From the NCBI RefSeq assembly GCF_025751585.1, contig NZ_JAOWKX010000005.1, positions 75,423-139,422 on the forward strand: a DNA stretch of 64,000 nucleotides, in the 5' to 3' direction. The notes beneath the pieces are model-generated. The model worked only from the letters and a program-made list of their open reading frames with translations, did not search any database and was not told the DNA's origin. A program made the translations under genes and the position numbers. The first letter of the stretch is position 1. Each line of letters starts with the position of its first letter. Positions 20,254-29,749 of this stretch are shown here, one piece after another. The DNA is from Fluctibacter corallii (GTDB lineage: Bacteria; Pseudomonadota; Gammaproteobacteria; Enterobacterales; Alteromonadaceae).

Positions 20254-22281
20254 TTATTTGACCTTCATTCCAGGCTGTGCGCCTTCATGAGGTTCAAGAA
20301 TCCATAAATCAGAACCGCCTGGTCCTGCGGCTAATACCATACCTTCAGACAGGCCGAAGCGCATTTTACGCGGTGCTAGGTTTGCAACCATCACCGTTAA
20401 CTTACCTTCAATATCTTCAGGTTGGTAGGCAGATTTAATGCCCGCGAAAACTTGCTTTGTTTCGCCGCCTAAATCAAGTTGTAAACGCAGTAGTTTGTCT
20501 GCGCCTTCTACATGTTCTGCTTTAGCAATTTTGGCGATACGTAAGTCGACTTTGGCGAAGTCGTCGAATGTAATGGTATCTGCAATTGGATCTTTTGCCA
20601 ACGGGCTATTCGGATCGATAGCAGGCTTGGTTTCAAGGCTTTCTTTTGAATCTTCAACCATGGCGTTTACTTTATCCATATCTACGCGCTGCATTAGCGC
20701 TTTAAATTTATTAATCTCATGATTTAGCAGTGGAGCTTGTGCGCCTTCCCATGTAAGAGAATCATTCAAGAATGCTTCCGCTTGCTCTGCCAATTTTGGC
20801 AATACAGGCTTGAGATAAATCACAAGAATTCTAAACAGGTTAATCCCTAACGAGCACACATCGTGAGTGAGGGTTTCTTTGCCTTCTTCTTTGATGGTAA
20901 CCCAAGGCGCTTGTGCATCAATAAACTGATTCGCTTTGTCTGCTAACGTCATGATGTCGCGAATAGCGCGGTTATATTGACGCTTTTCATAAGACTCAGC
21001 TATGCCCTCAGCAGCCTGTTTAAATTCATTTAATAAGGTCTCATCAATAATATTTGATGATAGGGTGGCATCGAATCGTTTTGTGACAAAGCTGGCGCAG
21101 CGGCTCGCAATGTTGACCACTTTACCCACCAAATCTGAATTCACTTTTTGCGCAAAGTCTTCAAAATTTAAGTCAATATCGGTGACGCCATCGCTGAGTT
21201 TAGACGCGAAGTAATAGCGCAAGTATTCTGGATTGAGGTGATCCAGATAAGTACGTCCCTTAATAAAGGTTCCACGTGACTTCGACATCTTCGCACCATT
21301 AACGGTTACAAAGCCGTGTACGTTGACACCAGTTGGTTTGCGCAGACCCGCGCCTTCAAGCATGGCAGGCCAGAACAAACAATGGAAATAAGTGATGTCT
21401 TTACCGATAAAATGGTACAGCTCTGCATCAGAGTCGGCTTTCCAGAATGCGTCGAAATCGAGATTATGCTGGTCACAGTAGTGCTTAAAGCTCGCCATGT
21501 AACCCACTGGTGCATCAACCCAAACATAGAAGAACTTGTTAGGCGCACCTGGGATTTCGAAACCAAAATACGGCGCATCGCGGCTAATATCCCACTGTTG
21601 CAACCCTTCTTCGAACCATTCTTTTAATTTGTTAGCGATTTCTTCTTGAAGCGCACCGCTCACCAACCAATTTTTTAGCATCTCTTCGAACTTGGGTAAA
21701 TCAAAGAAGAAATGCTCCGAATCTTTCAGAACTGGCGTTGCGCCCGACACAACAGAGCGTGGATTTTTCATCTCTGTCGGGCTGTAGGTAGCGCTACACA
21801 CATCACAGCTATCACCATTTTGATCCTCTGCACCGCAGCTTGGGCAAGTTCCCTTTACAAAACGGTCGGGTAAAAACATCTGTTTTTCAGGGTCGTACAG
21901 TTGGCTGATAGTACGTTTACTGATATAACCCGCATTATCTAGCTTGGTGTAGATATCTTCACACAGCTGCTTGTTTTCTTCAGAGTGAGTGACGTAGTAA
22001 TTATCGTATTCGATGTAAAAGTCTTGCAGATCTTGATGGTGCTCAGCGCGCGTTTGCGCCACCATTTCCTCTGGAGTAATACCAAGCTCCTGAGCTTTCA
22101 ACATAACTGGCGTGCCGTGGGCATCGTCTGCACAGACGCTGTAACATTCGTGGCCACGCATTCGTTGAAATCTTGCCCAGATATCAGTTTGGATATGTTC
22201 AAGAAGATGACCCAAGTGAATCGAACCGTTCGCATAGGGAAGTGCGCTTGTAACAAGAATTTTACGTGGCGTATTTGACAT
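20254..22281 (-). CDS. metG: Methionyl-tRNA synthetase
   Basis: MetG charges tRNA-Met in the cytoplasm. The 675-residue class I synthetase has the HIGH-type motif [11 protein letters not shown] (about residue 20). The zinc-knuckle Cys pairs lie near residues 145-162 (CPSCG and CDVC) and the KMSKS loop is AKMSKSRGT (about 335). A C-terminal tRNA-binding EMAP-like domain occupies about residues 575-675 ([15 protein letters not shown] and onward), which also dimerises the enzyme. Length matches E. coli MetG (677). Divergent from mrp. Confidence 0.98.
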   Translation of the reverse strand: MSNTPRKILVTSALPYANGSIHLGHLLEHIQTDIWARFQRMRGHECYSVCADDAHGTPVMLKAQELGITPEEMVAQTRAEHHQDLQDFYIEYDNYYVTHSEENKQLCEDIYTKLDNAGYISKRTISQLYDPEKQMFLPDRFVKGTCPSCGAEDQNGDSCDVCSATYSPTEMKNPRSVVSGATPVLKDSEHFFFDLPKFEEMLKNWLVSGALQEEIANKLKEWFEEGLQQWDISRDAPYFGFEIPGAPNKFFYVWVDAPVGYMASFKHYCDQHNLDFDAFWKADSDAELYHFIGKDITYFHCLFWPAMLEGAGLRKPTGVNVHGFVTVNGAKMSKSRGTFIKGRTYLDHLNPEYLRYYFASKLSDGVTDIDLNFEDFAQKVNSDLVGKVVNIASRCASFVTKRFDATLSSNIIDETLLNEFKQAAEGIAESYEKRQYNRAIRDIMTLADKANQFIDAQAPWVTIKEEGKETLTHDVCSLGINLFRILVIYLKPVLPKLAEQAEAFLNDSLTWEGAQAPLLNHEINKFKALMQRVDMDKVNAMVEDSKESLETKPAIDPNSPLAKDPIADTITFDDFAKVDLRIAKIAKAEHVEGADKLLRLQLDLGGETKQVFAGIKSAYQPEDIEGKLTVMVANLAPRKMRFGLSEGMVLAAGPGGSDLWILEPHEGAQPGMKVK

Positions 22282-22370
22282 GTGTACTTTGCTAGTCTTT
22301 GTAGTTTAAAAAAGGACGCAAATAGTATCGAAAATACGCGTACATTGCATCTGCAAAATAGGGGAGTTTG

Positions 22371-23450
22371 ATGGGATTTTTTAATTTTTCAGGTTTTAAA
22401 AAAGCGCCGTCTATCGATATGGACAAATTAACGCAGGGCGTGGCTGACTTTTTTGCATTAGACACTGCCGATGTCAGTGGTTGGATATCCGTCAACAAAG
22501 GCGACGTGATAGTGGCGTTTCCGTTTGCTTGTGAAAGCAAGTGGTCAGGGTTACGTGAGGCATTGAATGCCCTTGGTATAACAGCAGATAATGTGCAATT
22601 CACCACCGAAATCGAAGCAAAAAAGGCGCTTAAACCACGAGTGCCAGGTATAAAAAACATTATTGCAGTGGCGTCGGGTAAGGGCGGCGTCGGCAAATCG
22701 GCTACCAGTGTCAATCTGGCGTATGCGCTGATGCAAGAAGGCGCAAAAGTTGGAATTCTAGACGCTGACATTTATGGCCCTTCTGTACCAGTTATGCTGG
22801 GCAATCCAGACTCTCACTTAGAAAGTGACGACGGTAAACATATGTTTCCTGTTAACGTTGAAGGCGTGTACGCTAACTCAATTGGATACTTGGTGCCGTC
22901 TGAAAATGCCACAGTATGGCGAGGGCCAATGGCCAGTCGCGCGTTTCAGCAGCTGCTAAATGAAACCCGTTGGGGAGAATTGGACTACCTCATTGTAGAC
23001 ATGCCGCCAGGAACAGGTGATATTCAATTGACCTTATCGCAGGCAATGCCAGTAACTGGAGCGATTGTGGTCACAACGCCACAAAACCTAGCATTGGCAG
23101 ATGCTGTAAAAGGCATCGCTATGTTTGAAAAAGTAGACGTGCCTGTGCTTGGGTTAATAGAGAATATGAGTTTTTATCAATGCGGGCAGTGTGGTCATCA
23201 AGAACACATATTCGACAATGGTGGTGGTGAGAGTTTAGCGAACAAATATGACACGCAATTGTTGGGTGCATTGCCGCTTGATACACAAATTCGTCAACAT
23301 GCTGATGCGGGTAAGCCATTGTTGGTGCGTGAAAAAGACGCTGCCATTAGTGTTGAATATCGTCGAATCGCACGACGCTTGTCGTTAAATTTAGCCATGC
23401 TAGGGGACAAAGATAACGATAATCGCATTCCTATTGTAGAAAAACATTGA
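22371..23450 (+). CDS. mrp: Iron-sulfur cluster carrier protein Mrp/ApbC
   Basis: Mrp (ApbC) is a P-loop ATPase that carries Fe-S clusters to target enzymes. The 359-residue product has an N-terminal FSCA-like domain, the deviant Walker [21 protein letters not shown] (about residue 102), [23 protein letters not shown] and the cluster-binding CGQCG pair (about residues 268-271). The ATG at 22371 is taken over the TTG at 22368; GGGGAG lies 4 bases upstream. In many gammaproteobacteria mrp lies divergent to metG and next to dcd, as here. Confidence 0.97.
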   Translation: MGFFNFSGFKKAPSIDMDKLTQGVADFFALDTADVSGWISVNKGDVIVAFPFACESKWSGLREALNALGITADNVQFTTEIEAKKALKPRVPGIKNIIAVASGKGGVGKSATSVNLAYALMQEGAKVGILDADIYGPSVPVMLGNPDSHLESDDGKHMFPVNVEGVYANSIGYLVPSENATVWRGPMASRAFQQLLNETRWGELDYLIVDMPPGTGDIQLTLSQAMPVTGAIVVTTPQNLALADAVKGIAMFEKVDVPVLGLIENMSFYQCGQCGHQEHIFDNGGGESLANKYDTQLLGALPLDTQIRQHADAGKPLLVREKDAAISVEYRRIARRLSLNLAMLGDKDNDNRIPIVEKH

Positions 23451-23518
23451 ACAAAGAAGGCTTCGCTTTCATAATTTGCGTCAGCCTTCCTATTAGAATT
23501 TCAAAAAGAGCCCAAATC

Positions 23519-24115
23519 ATGCGCTTATGTGATAAGGATATTTATCAATATCTTCAGGATGGACGTATTACTATCAGTCCACAGCCTGACTATTCCCAAA
23601 TCAGCGGCGTAACCGTTGATGTTCGTCTTGGTAACACATTCCGTGTGTTTCAAGATCATGCCGCGCCATTTATTGATTTAAGTGGTCCTCGAGAGCAAGT
23701 GCAAGAAGCATTAAACTCGGTAATGAGTGACGAAATTGAACTGCCTGATGACAAGGCATTCTTTCTTCACCCGGGAGAGCTTGCGCTTGCGGTCACCCAT
23801 GAATCCGTCACATTGCCCGACAACATTGTCGGCTGGCTCGATGGTCGCTCATCGTTAGCGCGGTTGGGGTTAATGGTACACGTGACTGCGCATCGTATCG
23901 ATCCGGGTTGGCATGGCAACATTGTGCTGGAGTTTTTCAATAGCGGTAAATTGCCATTGGCACTTAAACCAAAAATGAAAATTGGTGCGATCAGCTTCGA
24001 AATGCTGTCAGATCGCGCAGAAAAACCTTATAACGCTCGCGTAGATGCCAAATACAAAGATCAGAGCAGCGCTGTCGCCAGCCGTATAAGTGCTGACGAA
24101 GAGCGAAAAATGTAG
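23519..24115 (+). CDS. dcd: dCTP deaminase
   Basis: Dcd converts dCTP to dUTP, the main source of dUMP for thymidylate in these bacteria. The 198-residue trimeric enzyme starts MRLCDKDI. It shows the [14 protein letters not shown] segment, SSLARLGL, and the catalytic Glu in [19 protein letters not shown] (about residue 140). The ATG at 23519 gives the family N-terminus; the frame is open 24 codons further upstream without homology. A dimeric dUTPase that would use its product is encoded at 46231. Confidence 0.97.
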   Translation: MRLCDKDIYQYLQDGRITISPQPDYSQISGVTVDVRLGNTFRVFQDHAAPFIDLSGPREQVQEALNSVMSDEIELPDDKAFFLHPGELALAVTHESVTLPDNIVGWLDGRSSLARLGLMVHVTAHRIDPGWHGNIVLEFFNSGKLPLALKPKMKIGAISFEMLSDRAEKPYNARVDAKYKDQSSAVASRISADEERKM

Positions 24116-24167
24116 CTGAACAAAAGACGACAACGGGTTGCAACGAAACCAACTGTGATTCGGTAAA

Positions 24168-24200
24168 ACAAAAAGAGCGGCCAAAAGTCGCTCTTTTTGT
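24168..24200 (+). terminator. Intrinsic terminator after dcd
   Basis: 12-bp stem ACAAAAAGAGCG / CGCTCTTTTTGT with a 9-base loop. The stem itself ends in a T-run and works in either direction. Confidence 0.85.
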
Positions 24201-24294
24201 ATGTAAAAACAGCAAACAGACGGGTTTACGAAAATTAACCTCAAAAGGCCATTGCATTAAGGTCAAAAATAAGTAGACTTTATCGCTCTTCGGT

Positions 24295-24371
24295 CGGTGT
24301 GTAGCGCAGCTTGGTAGCGCACTGTCATGGGGTGTCAGGGGTCGGAGGTTCAAATCCTCTCACACCGACCA
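24295..24371 (+). tRNA. tRNA-Pro (GGG)
   Basis: 77 bases including an encoded CCA. Acceptor CGGTGTG pairs with CACACCG; D arm GCGC-AGCTTGGTA-GCGC; anticodon GGG at 24329-24331; T arm GGAGG-TTCAAAT-CCTCT. The anticodon stem has the same central U-U mismatch that I recall in E. coli proL. An integrase relic lies directly downstream, as expected for a tRNA gene used as an insertion site. Confidence 0.96.
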
Positions 24372-24428
24372 TTTAATCCCTTATAAATCATGCATTTATG
24401 CAACCCTGACAAATTTGCCAAAATAAAG

Positions 24429-24457
24429 CGTCCCATTTCCGTCCCATTTCCGTCCCC
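24429..24457. repeat. Tandem 11-bp repeats beside the integrase relic
   Basis: CGTCCCATTTC occurs twice in tandem (24429-24439, 24440-24450) and a third, partial copy CGTCCCC follows. Then comes TTATACAGT (24458-24466), a box also found after the tRNA-Val gene. The position at the end of an integrase gene suggests old recombinase-binding sites. Confidence 0.5.
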
Positions 24458-24467
24458 TTATACAGTA

Positions 24468-24761
24468 TTACAAAATCGCCAATTCTGCGGCTTCAACACG
24501 CGTCCATTGCACGTGATTTTCAGTGTAAATCTTCGTTGTTTTTTCATCTTTATGCGCCATTCGTCCAGACGGGCCTATTCCAGAGTCTTTAAACAATTTT
24601 GCTGATAAAGCTCGTATCTCATGGAAGGTGGGTCTTTCTTCTTTATTAAGATCCTTACACGCCTCAATTTCGTCTCTTACTTTACTGAACTGCCGACTAA
24701 TATACTTACTCGAAACTTGAGTTTGCTTTTCTGCTTTTGTGTCTATGACACTAGGGGAATT
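24468..24761 (-). pseudogene. Truncated lambda-type tyrosine recombinase (integrase), C-terminal relic
   Basis: Reading the minus strand gives about 95 codons that begin just after an in-frame stop and have no start codon. They carry ERPTFHEIRALSAKLF, which matches the catalytic His-x-x-Arg block of lambda Int (PTFHELRSLSARLY). After that come GRMAHKDEKTTKIYTENH with the candidate nucleophile Tyr and a QWTRVEAAELAIL terminus. The N-terminal DNA-binding domain and the first catalytic residues are missing. The gene points at the 3' end of tRNA-Pro, the usual layout of an element integrated there. The product cannot be active. Confidence 0.75.
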
Positions 24762-25380
24762 GCAACTAAAGAGCTACTAAGTAAAACCAAATGAGATGTC
24801 GTTAAAGAGATAACGCATGAAAAATACCAGCATTTTTGCAGGAATTTATAGTGCATACTACGGTGCTTAATTAATAGCAAAGAGGCACAGACATACATTT
24901 AGAACGACAAATACTCATTGGAAAGATAGAGCTGTTAAGCAAGAGTTTTCGACCGGATATTGACATTACACCCGAGCTCTTGATAGCAGCAAAAGTGATA
25001 TTAGCGGAGATCCGCGAAGAACTTAAACCAGTAGAGATTGCGACAAAGGTTTCGTTTATACAAACAAGCACTGATTAGAGATAGGAAACATAGCTATATG
25101 TGAGCAAAATCTTCCAAATCTGAAAAGCATATAGGCTTGTTTAGGTGGTGAGGCTCTTGTTCCTTTCGGGACTAAAGTGGCAGTAGATGATAATGCTCAG
25201 GCTGGTGTAAAAGCATCATGGCTTAAAGAAATGTTCATAGCAATTGGCTATAGGCCACGTAAGCGATGATATGACAGATGTTTACATAATACCTGATCCA
25301 CAACGATTGACCGATGCGTTGAAAAACCTATATAAAACAGTTCCTCACCTTGGATATAAAAAATACATATAAAACATCGA
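24762..25380. other. Eroded accessory DNA with broken reading frames
   Basis: No intact gene of normal size is visible. On the plus strand 24878-25078 is open for 66 codons without ATG, and its translation looks protein-like (LERQILIGKIELL, then ITPELLIAAKVILAEIREELKP). The stretch 25075-25269 encodes a protein-like segment interrupted by one TAG at 25132 and ending GYRPRKR. I recognise neither. Together with the integrase relic they look like remains of an integrated element. Confidence 0.45.
25271..25372 (+). CDS. Possible 33-residue small protein or gene fragment
   Basis: An ATG-started frame begins one base after the stop of the broken frame before it. The product is MTDVYIIPDPQRLTDALKNL plus 13 further residues ending GYKKYI. 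There is no clear ribosome site. It may be the tail of a lost gene in the same eroded element; no family is recognised. Confidence 0.25.
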   Translation: MTDVYIIPDPQRLTDALKNLYKTVPHLGYKKYI

Positions 25381-25434
25381 ATCTTTACTTGTTGAGTTAT
25401 AGTAAAGATGTGATATTCTTTACTTGCAAGTAAA
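25381..25434. promoter_or_regulatory. Operator palindromes and promoter of the toxin-antitoxin pair
   Basis: Two inverted repeats sit just before the antitoxin gene. ATCTTTACT pairs with AGTAAAGAT (25381-25409), and TTTACTTGCAAGTAAA (25419-25434) is a perfect 16-bp palindrome. The half-site CTTTACTTG recurs at 25383 and 25418. A promoter TTGAGT (25392) - 16 bases - TATTCT (25414) would lie between them, so bound antitoxin would block it. This is the expected autoregulation of AbrB/VapB-type antitoxins. Confidence 0.65.
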
Positions 25435-25450
25435 TGGTAAAGAGGTTCTT

Positions 25451-25672
25451 ATGGCTAAAGTAAGTGCAAAAAGGCAAATAACACTACCTATCGAGCAATG
25501 TATGATAGCGCATATTAATGCAGGTGATGATGTTGAAAGCTTTGTTGATAGACAAGGTGTAATTTCAATTGTTAAGAAACAATCTGGCGCAGCAAAAGGC
25601 TTACTCAAAGGAATAGCTACTAACACGGATGTAAGCGAACAAGAATCACTAGAGAGTATGCTAGATAAATGA
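25451..25672 (+). CDS. AbrB/MazE-fold antitoxin (VapB-type)
   Basis: A 73-residue protein whose first half (MAKVSAKRQITLPIEQCMIA followed by INAGDDVESFVDRQGVISI) is the swapped-hairpin AbrB DNA-binding fold. The C-terminal tail (KGLLKGIATNTDVSEQESLESMLDK) would bind and block the toxin. The ATG at 25451 is chosen because AAAGAGG precedes it; the frame is open a little further upstream through the operator. The stop overlaps the toxin start in an ATGA, so translation is coupled. It is the antitoxin of the PIN protein that follows. Confidence 0.88.
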   Translation: MAKVSAKRQITLPIEQCMIAHINAGDDVESFVDRQGVISIVKKQSGAAKGLLKGIATNTDVSEQESLESMLDK

Positions 25673-26103
25673 TAGCGATTGATACAAATGTATTGCTTCG
25701 CTACTTGTTGCAAGACGATGAAAAGCAAGCCAATAAAGCGGCTAAATTGATTTTAGGCACTCAACCTGTTCTGGTAACTGATGTTGTATTAACAGAAACG
25801 ATCTGGACACTAAAAGGCAAGCGTTACAACCTAAGCAAAGAGCAGATTATTGATGTTGTTCACGCACTTTTTGCTGAGCCAAATTTGACGTTTGAAGATG
25901 GTCAGGCGGTATGGGGTGCTTTAAAAGATTTTACCAATGCCAAACCTATTAAATTAGGTGGCAAGACAAAGCAAGCAGACTTTCCCGATGCGTTAATAGT
26001 TAACAAAGCAAAACGGCATGGTCAGTTAAATAAAGATGAAGTATCAACTATTTACACGTTTGACAAAGCAGCGTTAGAAATAGACGGTACTGAGCAACCT
26101 TAA
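25669..26103 (+). CDS. PIN-domain ribonuclease toxin (VapC-type)
   Basis: A 144-residue PIN-domain protein. The acidic active-site residues are present: Asp5 in IAIDTNVLLRYLL, a Glu in VLTETIWTL (about residue 44), Asp in DFPDALIVNKAKRHG (about 105) and Asp in IYTFDKAALE (about 125). VapC toxins cut structured RNA such as tRNA or rRNA, and the target here is unknown. The gene appears intact, unlike the flanking element. Base composition is more AT-rich than the neighbours, which fits transfer. Confidence 0.9.
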   Translation: MIAIDTNVLLRYLLQDDEKQANKAAKLILGTQPVLVTDVVLTETIWTLKGKRYNLSKEQIIDVVHALFAEPNLTFEDGQAVWGALKDFTNAKPIKLGGKTKQADFPDALIVNKAKRHGQLNKDEVSTIYTFDKAALEIDGTEQP

Positions 26104-26237
26104 AATAGAAATGTGAACTAATGGATTTAAATGTTGTTATTGAGTTGGGAGATAAGCCTCTTTTAGAACAATCGAAGTTAGCTAATCAGTGCTAACAAGC
26201 ATGAGGTATTTTGGACAGAATCACAAAATGAAACACA
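26104..26237. other. Intergenic stretch after the toxin gene
   Basis: Contains a 24-codon frame at 26121-26195 (MDLNVVIELG and onward) without a ribosome site, probably a gene fragment at the far edge of the eroded element. Nothing else is seen. Confidence 0.3.
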
Positions 26238-26268
26238 ACCAAGCAGACAACGGCTGTGCCTGCTTGGT
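26238..26268 (-). terminator. Terminator of the downstream minus-strand hydrolase gene
   Basis: ACCAAGCAG / CTGCTTGGT stem; read leftward it is followed by a T-rich tract (TTGTGTTTCATTTTG). Confidence 0.6.
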
Positions 26269-26280
26269 GCGTGGTACTAC

Positions 26281-28410
26281 TTAGTTTCCTGATTGATTTT
26301 GCTCTGTACGTTCCCACATTTGTAAGTAGGCTTCCGCTGAGCGCATAACGGAGGTGTATGTGCTGTGAGTACCCACATTTTTCAAGTCTTCAATGTGCTC
26401 TGCTAGCATGCCATAGTGGGCCACGCCTTCGGTGTTATAATCGAATACGCGGTTGCCAGTGCGTTGACGATCGAATACGTATTTACCATCAAAAGAGGTA
26501 AATGGATATTGAACACCATCATTGGCATTATCGGCTCTGGGGGCAGCTTGTCTGGCAATTCCGTTTACGTCGGTTGAAAAGCCCACGCCAACATAATAGG
26601 GGTATTTGTTGGCTAGTTCCAAATAGGCGTCAATACGGTTGCTGAGTGATTTTACGCTTCTATTCATTACTGCCATAAAGCCGCCTAAGGCTGCCATACG
26701 GTCTTGCAGCCCCGTCATGCTGCCATTTTCACCTAGCGGGGTGTGGCTATGGCTGGTGATTAATCCCGAATAGTTGCGTTGTTCTGCGATTTCAAGAACG
26801 GCGTTGGTGGTGTCGGGTGACATATGATCAATTTCAATCATGATGTTTTTGTCCATCATACGATTGATCAAAAATGCGCCAAGCTCAGATAAGCCGTCAG
26901 CATTGCAGTGTTTATGACTTTGATCATAGTCGGGCTGTAATCCCAAACTTTGCAAAATGCTACTAAGTACCGGAACCTGACCAATAAGCGGGAAGCCATT
27001 CGTCATGTTTGCGCCTTCTACGCCATATCCACATCGCTGAGTGTCGAAGAAGTTTCCGGTTGACAGCGCTTGCCCGAGGTTTAAGAAACCATCTTCAATC
27101 TTCGCACCGCCAAAGCGATTGTCAAAGCGGTGAATGGGGAAAAATACGCGTATGCCGGCATCGTAATATTCATCTAATTGCTGATTAATCGACGCTTGTG
27201 TGCACCCTGTGTCTTTTTCGCCGCAGTCAAAAGACTCCGACACTTCCATTCCCATGATAACGGCCAGCTTGCCTTCACTAATGACTTGGCGAGCTTCGGC
27301 ACTGCTTTTAACGATGCGGAAAAAACCTTGACCGGGACCGCCTTGTTGGGCATCAATGTAGTTCTGCATTTCATTCATACGACGAATCTGCAATGCTACG
27401 CTGTCTGTGGTCACGCAACTATTCGGATTAATCCAACTGGCTGGGTTAACGGTTTTTTGTGCATTGCACAGTACTTCGTTTTCGACCAAGTGACTAACCA
27501 GTACGCGCAAGCCTGCTTTGTGCGCTCGCTCAATCCACTTGTAGTAACTTTGTTGGTGCGAGATTTGGCGATGGTTCGGCCAGAAAGGAAAATCAGGGTA
27601 ACCACGGGTGTCGTATCGGTGGTTAACATCACCATAGCCCATGATATTCCCAATGATATCCAGCGCGCCACTTGGACCATGAATATCTTGGCTGTCATCT
27701 AAGGCTTTGGTAATGCCATAACGATGAAAAGGACTGCCGTGCATGAATTTTCCGCCCATAAATTCATATGACGTAATATGCGTATGCGCATCAACAAAGC
27801 CAGTGACTTCTTCACCAACTTGCGGATGATTATCGGGTAAACCTGTGTCTGCCAAATTAAGTTCTGCTTCAGGGTAAGGCGCGCAGTCTGATTTGGGCAC
27901 TAGTTCAAATCGTGTCTCTGTGTTGGCAAAAAACGGGGGTAAAAGATTAATGAAAATCAATCCGCCGTCCCATTTTTTATGGCGTAAATCTAAATTCATA
28001 ATATGATTGAAAAAGCTGAACTCTTTGCCGTTGCTGCCCGCATGCGCTGTGATTTTCCATTCGTTATACGGCCCTGGTGACTTACCCGCAGACACCTGAT
28101 AGGGAATGTGTGAACCTAAATAACGTCCGTCTTGGTCTGTCACCATGTAGTGAGAAAAATCAGTGGGTTTGAAGTAAAATTGTGCCGCTTGCATGTCTGA
28201 TTGGGTGCTAAATTTGTAACTTAGCCCATCTCGCACTGGGCCTCCAACGTTAACGCGCTGTAGATATTTGCCCGTATCGGGTGATTTAATCGCATAGCAA
28301 CCTTGTGCCAGTGCAAATACGTCTTGTTCATTTGCATTTGCAGAGAGCGTTATTCCTGAGAGTAATGTCGCCTGTGTACACAGCAACAAGGCAGAGAGTC
28401 GTGAGATCAT
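26281..28410 (-). CDS. Exported amidohydrolase / M19-like metallo-hydrolase with N-terminal accessory domain
   Basis: The 709-residue product has a signal peptide (about residues 1-26, ending SANANEQ). Residues 35-170 form a beta-rich accessory domain with ricin/fascin-like features (GCYAIKSPDTGKYLQRV, DQDGRYLGSH). The C-terminal catalytic half looks like the amidohydrolase/renal dipeptidase superfamily: the metal pair FVDAHTHIT (about residue 200), IMGMEVSESF, IEIDHMSPDT, ITSHSHTPLG and VGVGFSTDVNG. The exact substrate is unclear; peptides or lactones are possible. The ATG at 28410 is preferred to 28515 because AAGGA lies 9 bases upstream and a signal peptide follows. It is isolated between terminators. 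Confidence 0.8.
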   Translation of the reverse strand: MISRLSALLLCTQATLLSGITLSANANEQDVFALAQGCYAIKSPDTGKYLQRVNVGGPVRDGLSYKFSTQSDMQAAQFYFKPTDFSHYMVTDQDGRYLGSHIPYQVSAGKSPGPYNEWKITAHAGSNGKEFSFFNHIMNLDLRHKKWDGGLIFINLLPPFFANTETRFELVPKSDCAPYPEAELNLADTGLPDNHPQVGEEVTGFVDAHTHITSYEFMGGKFMHGSPFHRYGITKALDDSQDIHGPSGALDIIGNIMGYGDVNHRYDTRGYPDFPFWPNHRQISHQQSYYKWIERAHKAGLRVLVSHLVENEVLCNAQKTVNPASWINPNSCVTTDSVALQIRRMNEMQNYIDAQQGGPGQGFFRIVKSSAEARQVISEGKLAVIMGMEVSESFDCGEKDTGCTQASINQQLDEYYDAGIRVFFPIHRFDNRFGGAKIEDGFLNLGQALSTGNFFDTQRCGYGVEGANMTNGFPLIGQVPVLSSILQSLGLQPDYDQSHKHCNADGLSELGAFLINRMMDKNIMIEIDHMSPDTTNAVLEIAEQRNYSGLITSHSHTPLGENGSMTGLQDRMAALGGFMAVMNRSVKSLSNRIDAYLELANKYPYYVGVGFSTDVNGIARQAAPRADNANDGVQYPFTSFDGKYVFDRQRTGNRVFDYNTEGVAHYGMLAEHIEDLKNVGTHSTYTSVMRSAEAYLQMWERTEQNQSGN

Positions 28411-28617
28411 CGGAGGGTTTCCTTGTGTTGATTGAGTGTTCTCAGGGTAAAAAATTAGACCAGAAATGAGAAATGCACCACTTTGATGCGGTGAATTGAG
28501 TATGCTTGCGTACATTCAGTGAAAATAATCGGTTTGTTGCGGGTTGTGTTCTGAGCTTAGGCGATAGACATTCAAGCTAAATGCAGTACGAACCCGCTGA
28601 TAAACCACTGACATGGG

Positions 28618-29070
28618 CTAATAGGAAGCGATAAGTTTGCGCCCTACATACCAACCACTCAGTGCACTGATCGCAGAGACACACGTGCCCCACGTCCAAT
28701 CTTTGATAGTGATAGAAAGGGGCCAATCGGCAATGAGCGCATAATTGGTCAGGTTATATGCGCCATACGCGCCCAAACCCAATAATGCACCAGATAACCC
28801 GATGTTAACCCATGCTGTACTGCTTTTAGAATCGGGGGAATCGCTAAGACTGTCTCGCAACCCTGGCATAACTACCAGGTATTGAATCACAAAACTGTAA
28901 ACAAGGTAGAAGGTGACCCAAGGCCAAATAGGTGGGTTTTCACGCATCATCGAGGCCATCGCTTCCTGATAAGACGACTTGGCAATGAGCCCCAGCCAAA
29001 TACCATCGGCAATTAAGTAACTGCCAATAATTCCTGAGTATACTGCTACCCACACTCTGAATTTACACAT
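28618..29070 (-). CDS. DUF2177 family membrane protein
   Basis: A 150-residue protein with four predicted membrane segments (about residues 8-30, 48-68, 86-108, 125-145). The first carries the DUF2177 hallmark SYLIADGIWLGLIAKSSY. Function of the family is unknown. It overlaps the end of the gene upstream (29063) by 8 bases, so the two are translated together. Confidence 0.85.
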   Translation of the reverse strand: MCKFRVWVAVYSGIIGSYLIADGIWLGLIAKSSYQEAMASMMRENPPIWPWVTFYLVYSFVIQYLVVMPGLRDSLSDSPDSKSSTAWVNIGLSGALLGLGAYGAYNLTNYALIADWPLSITIKDWTWGTCVSAISALSGWYVGRKLIASY

Positions 29071-29461
29071 ACGCTTGCGCTCGCAATGGTGCTGCCATTA
29101 AGTCGATGGGGGACTGTGGAATACGGGTGTACCGAAATATAAATGCAACATCTTCTTGCTGGTGGCTTAATTGCAGTTCAAGCAACCTGAGACCGCGCTC
29201 TGCAAAATCCTTTGCTCTGGTATTCCAGCCTGCGTTCCAACTCTGACGTGCAGCGTCTAAATAATGTTGAATGCGCTCAATTCTGAGGCGACTGTTACGA
29301 TCATTTCGAGTTTGATCCACTTCTGACAGTCTGTTTTCTAACAGTACTAGCGTATTGGGTTTTACGGTTACAGTATCATCGACGTCTTGCTCGGCACTCA
29401 CGAAGGCTAGCGCCGAAGTTGTGCATAATCCTATTACGAAGATAATAAATAGCGATCTCAC
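29063..29461 (-). CDS. Small exported protein of unknown function
   Basis: A 132-residue product with a signal peptide (about residues 1-22, ending AFVSAEQ). A helical, charged body follows (LRIERIQHYLDAARQSWNAGW, then AKDFAERGLRLLELQL), suggesting a short coiled coil or TPR-like pair. I recognise no family. It is the first gene of a two-gene unit with the DUF2177 protein. Confidence 0.65.
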   Translation of the reverse strand: MRSLFIIFVIGLCTTSALAFVSAEQDVDDTVTVKPNTLVLLENRLSEVDQTRNDRNSRLRIERIQHYLDAARQSWNAGWNTRAKDFAERGLRLLELQLSHQQEDVAFIFRYTRIPQSPIDLMAAPLRAQAYV

Positions 29462-29749
29462 AATCTATTCCTCTTTGCGAAAATGGTATTTAGTTAACTG
29501 GGTCGCAGGATTAATACCAACTTGATAGTATTTCTCTAACTTTTTGAATTACCAATAGAAAGTGTGTTTTTCGTTTTGAGGACAAGCGAGATGATTGATA
29601 TCTCGTGGGTAAAATTTACGTAACGTAGGCATATTTTGCAGAATCTCATCCGATGAGATGGGTGTTGTGGTGAATCAATCTGGGTAAAGCCGTGCATTTC
29701 ACGGTAAAACTCTCTAAGGTTAGGGTTTTAGGAATGTAGGACATCATCG
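29462..29749. other. Intergenic region with several short palindromes
   Basis: Divergent spacer. It contains CTCATCCGATGAG (near 29644) and CATCATCGATGATG (29742-29755), the latter overlapping the start codon of the DUF502 gene. No RNA gene or clear promoter is recognised. Confidence 0.3.

Noticed and set aside
24871..25071. 66-codon minus-strand frame in the eroded element
   Set aside because: The plus-strand frame in the same place looks more protein-like, and no ribosome site was found for the minus-strand one.
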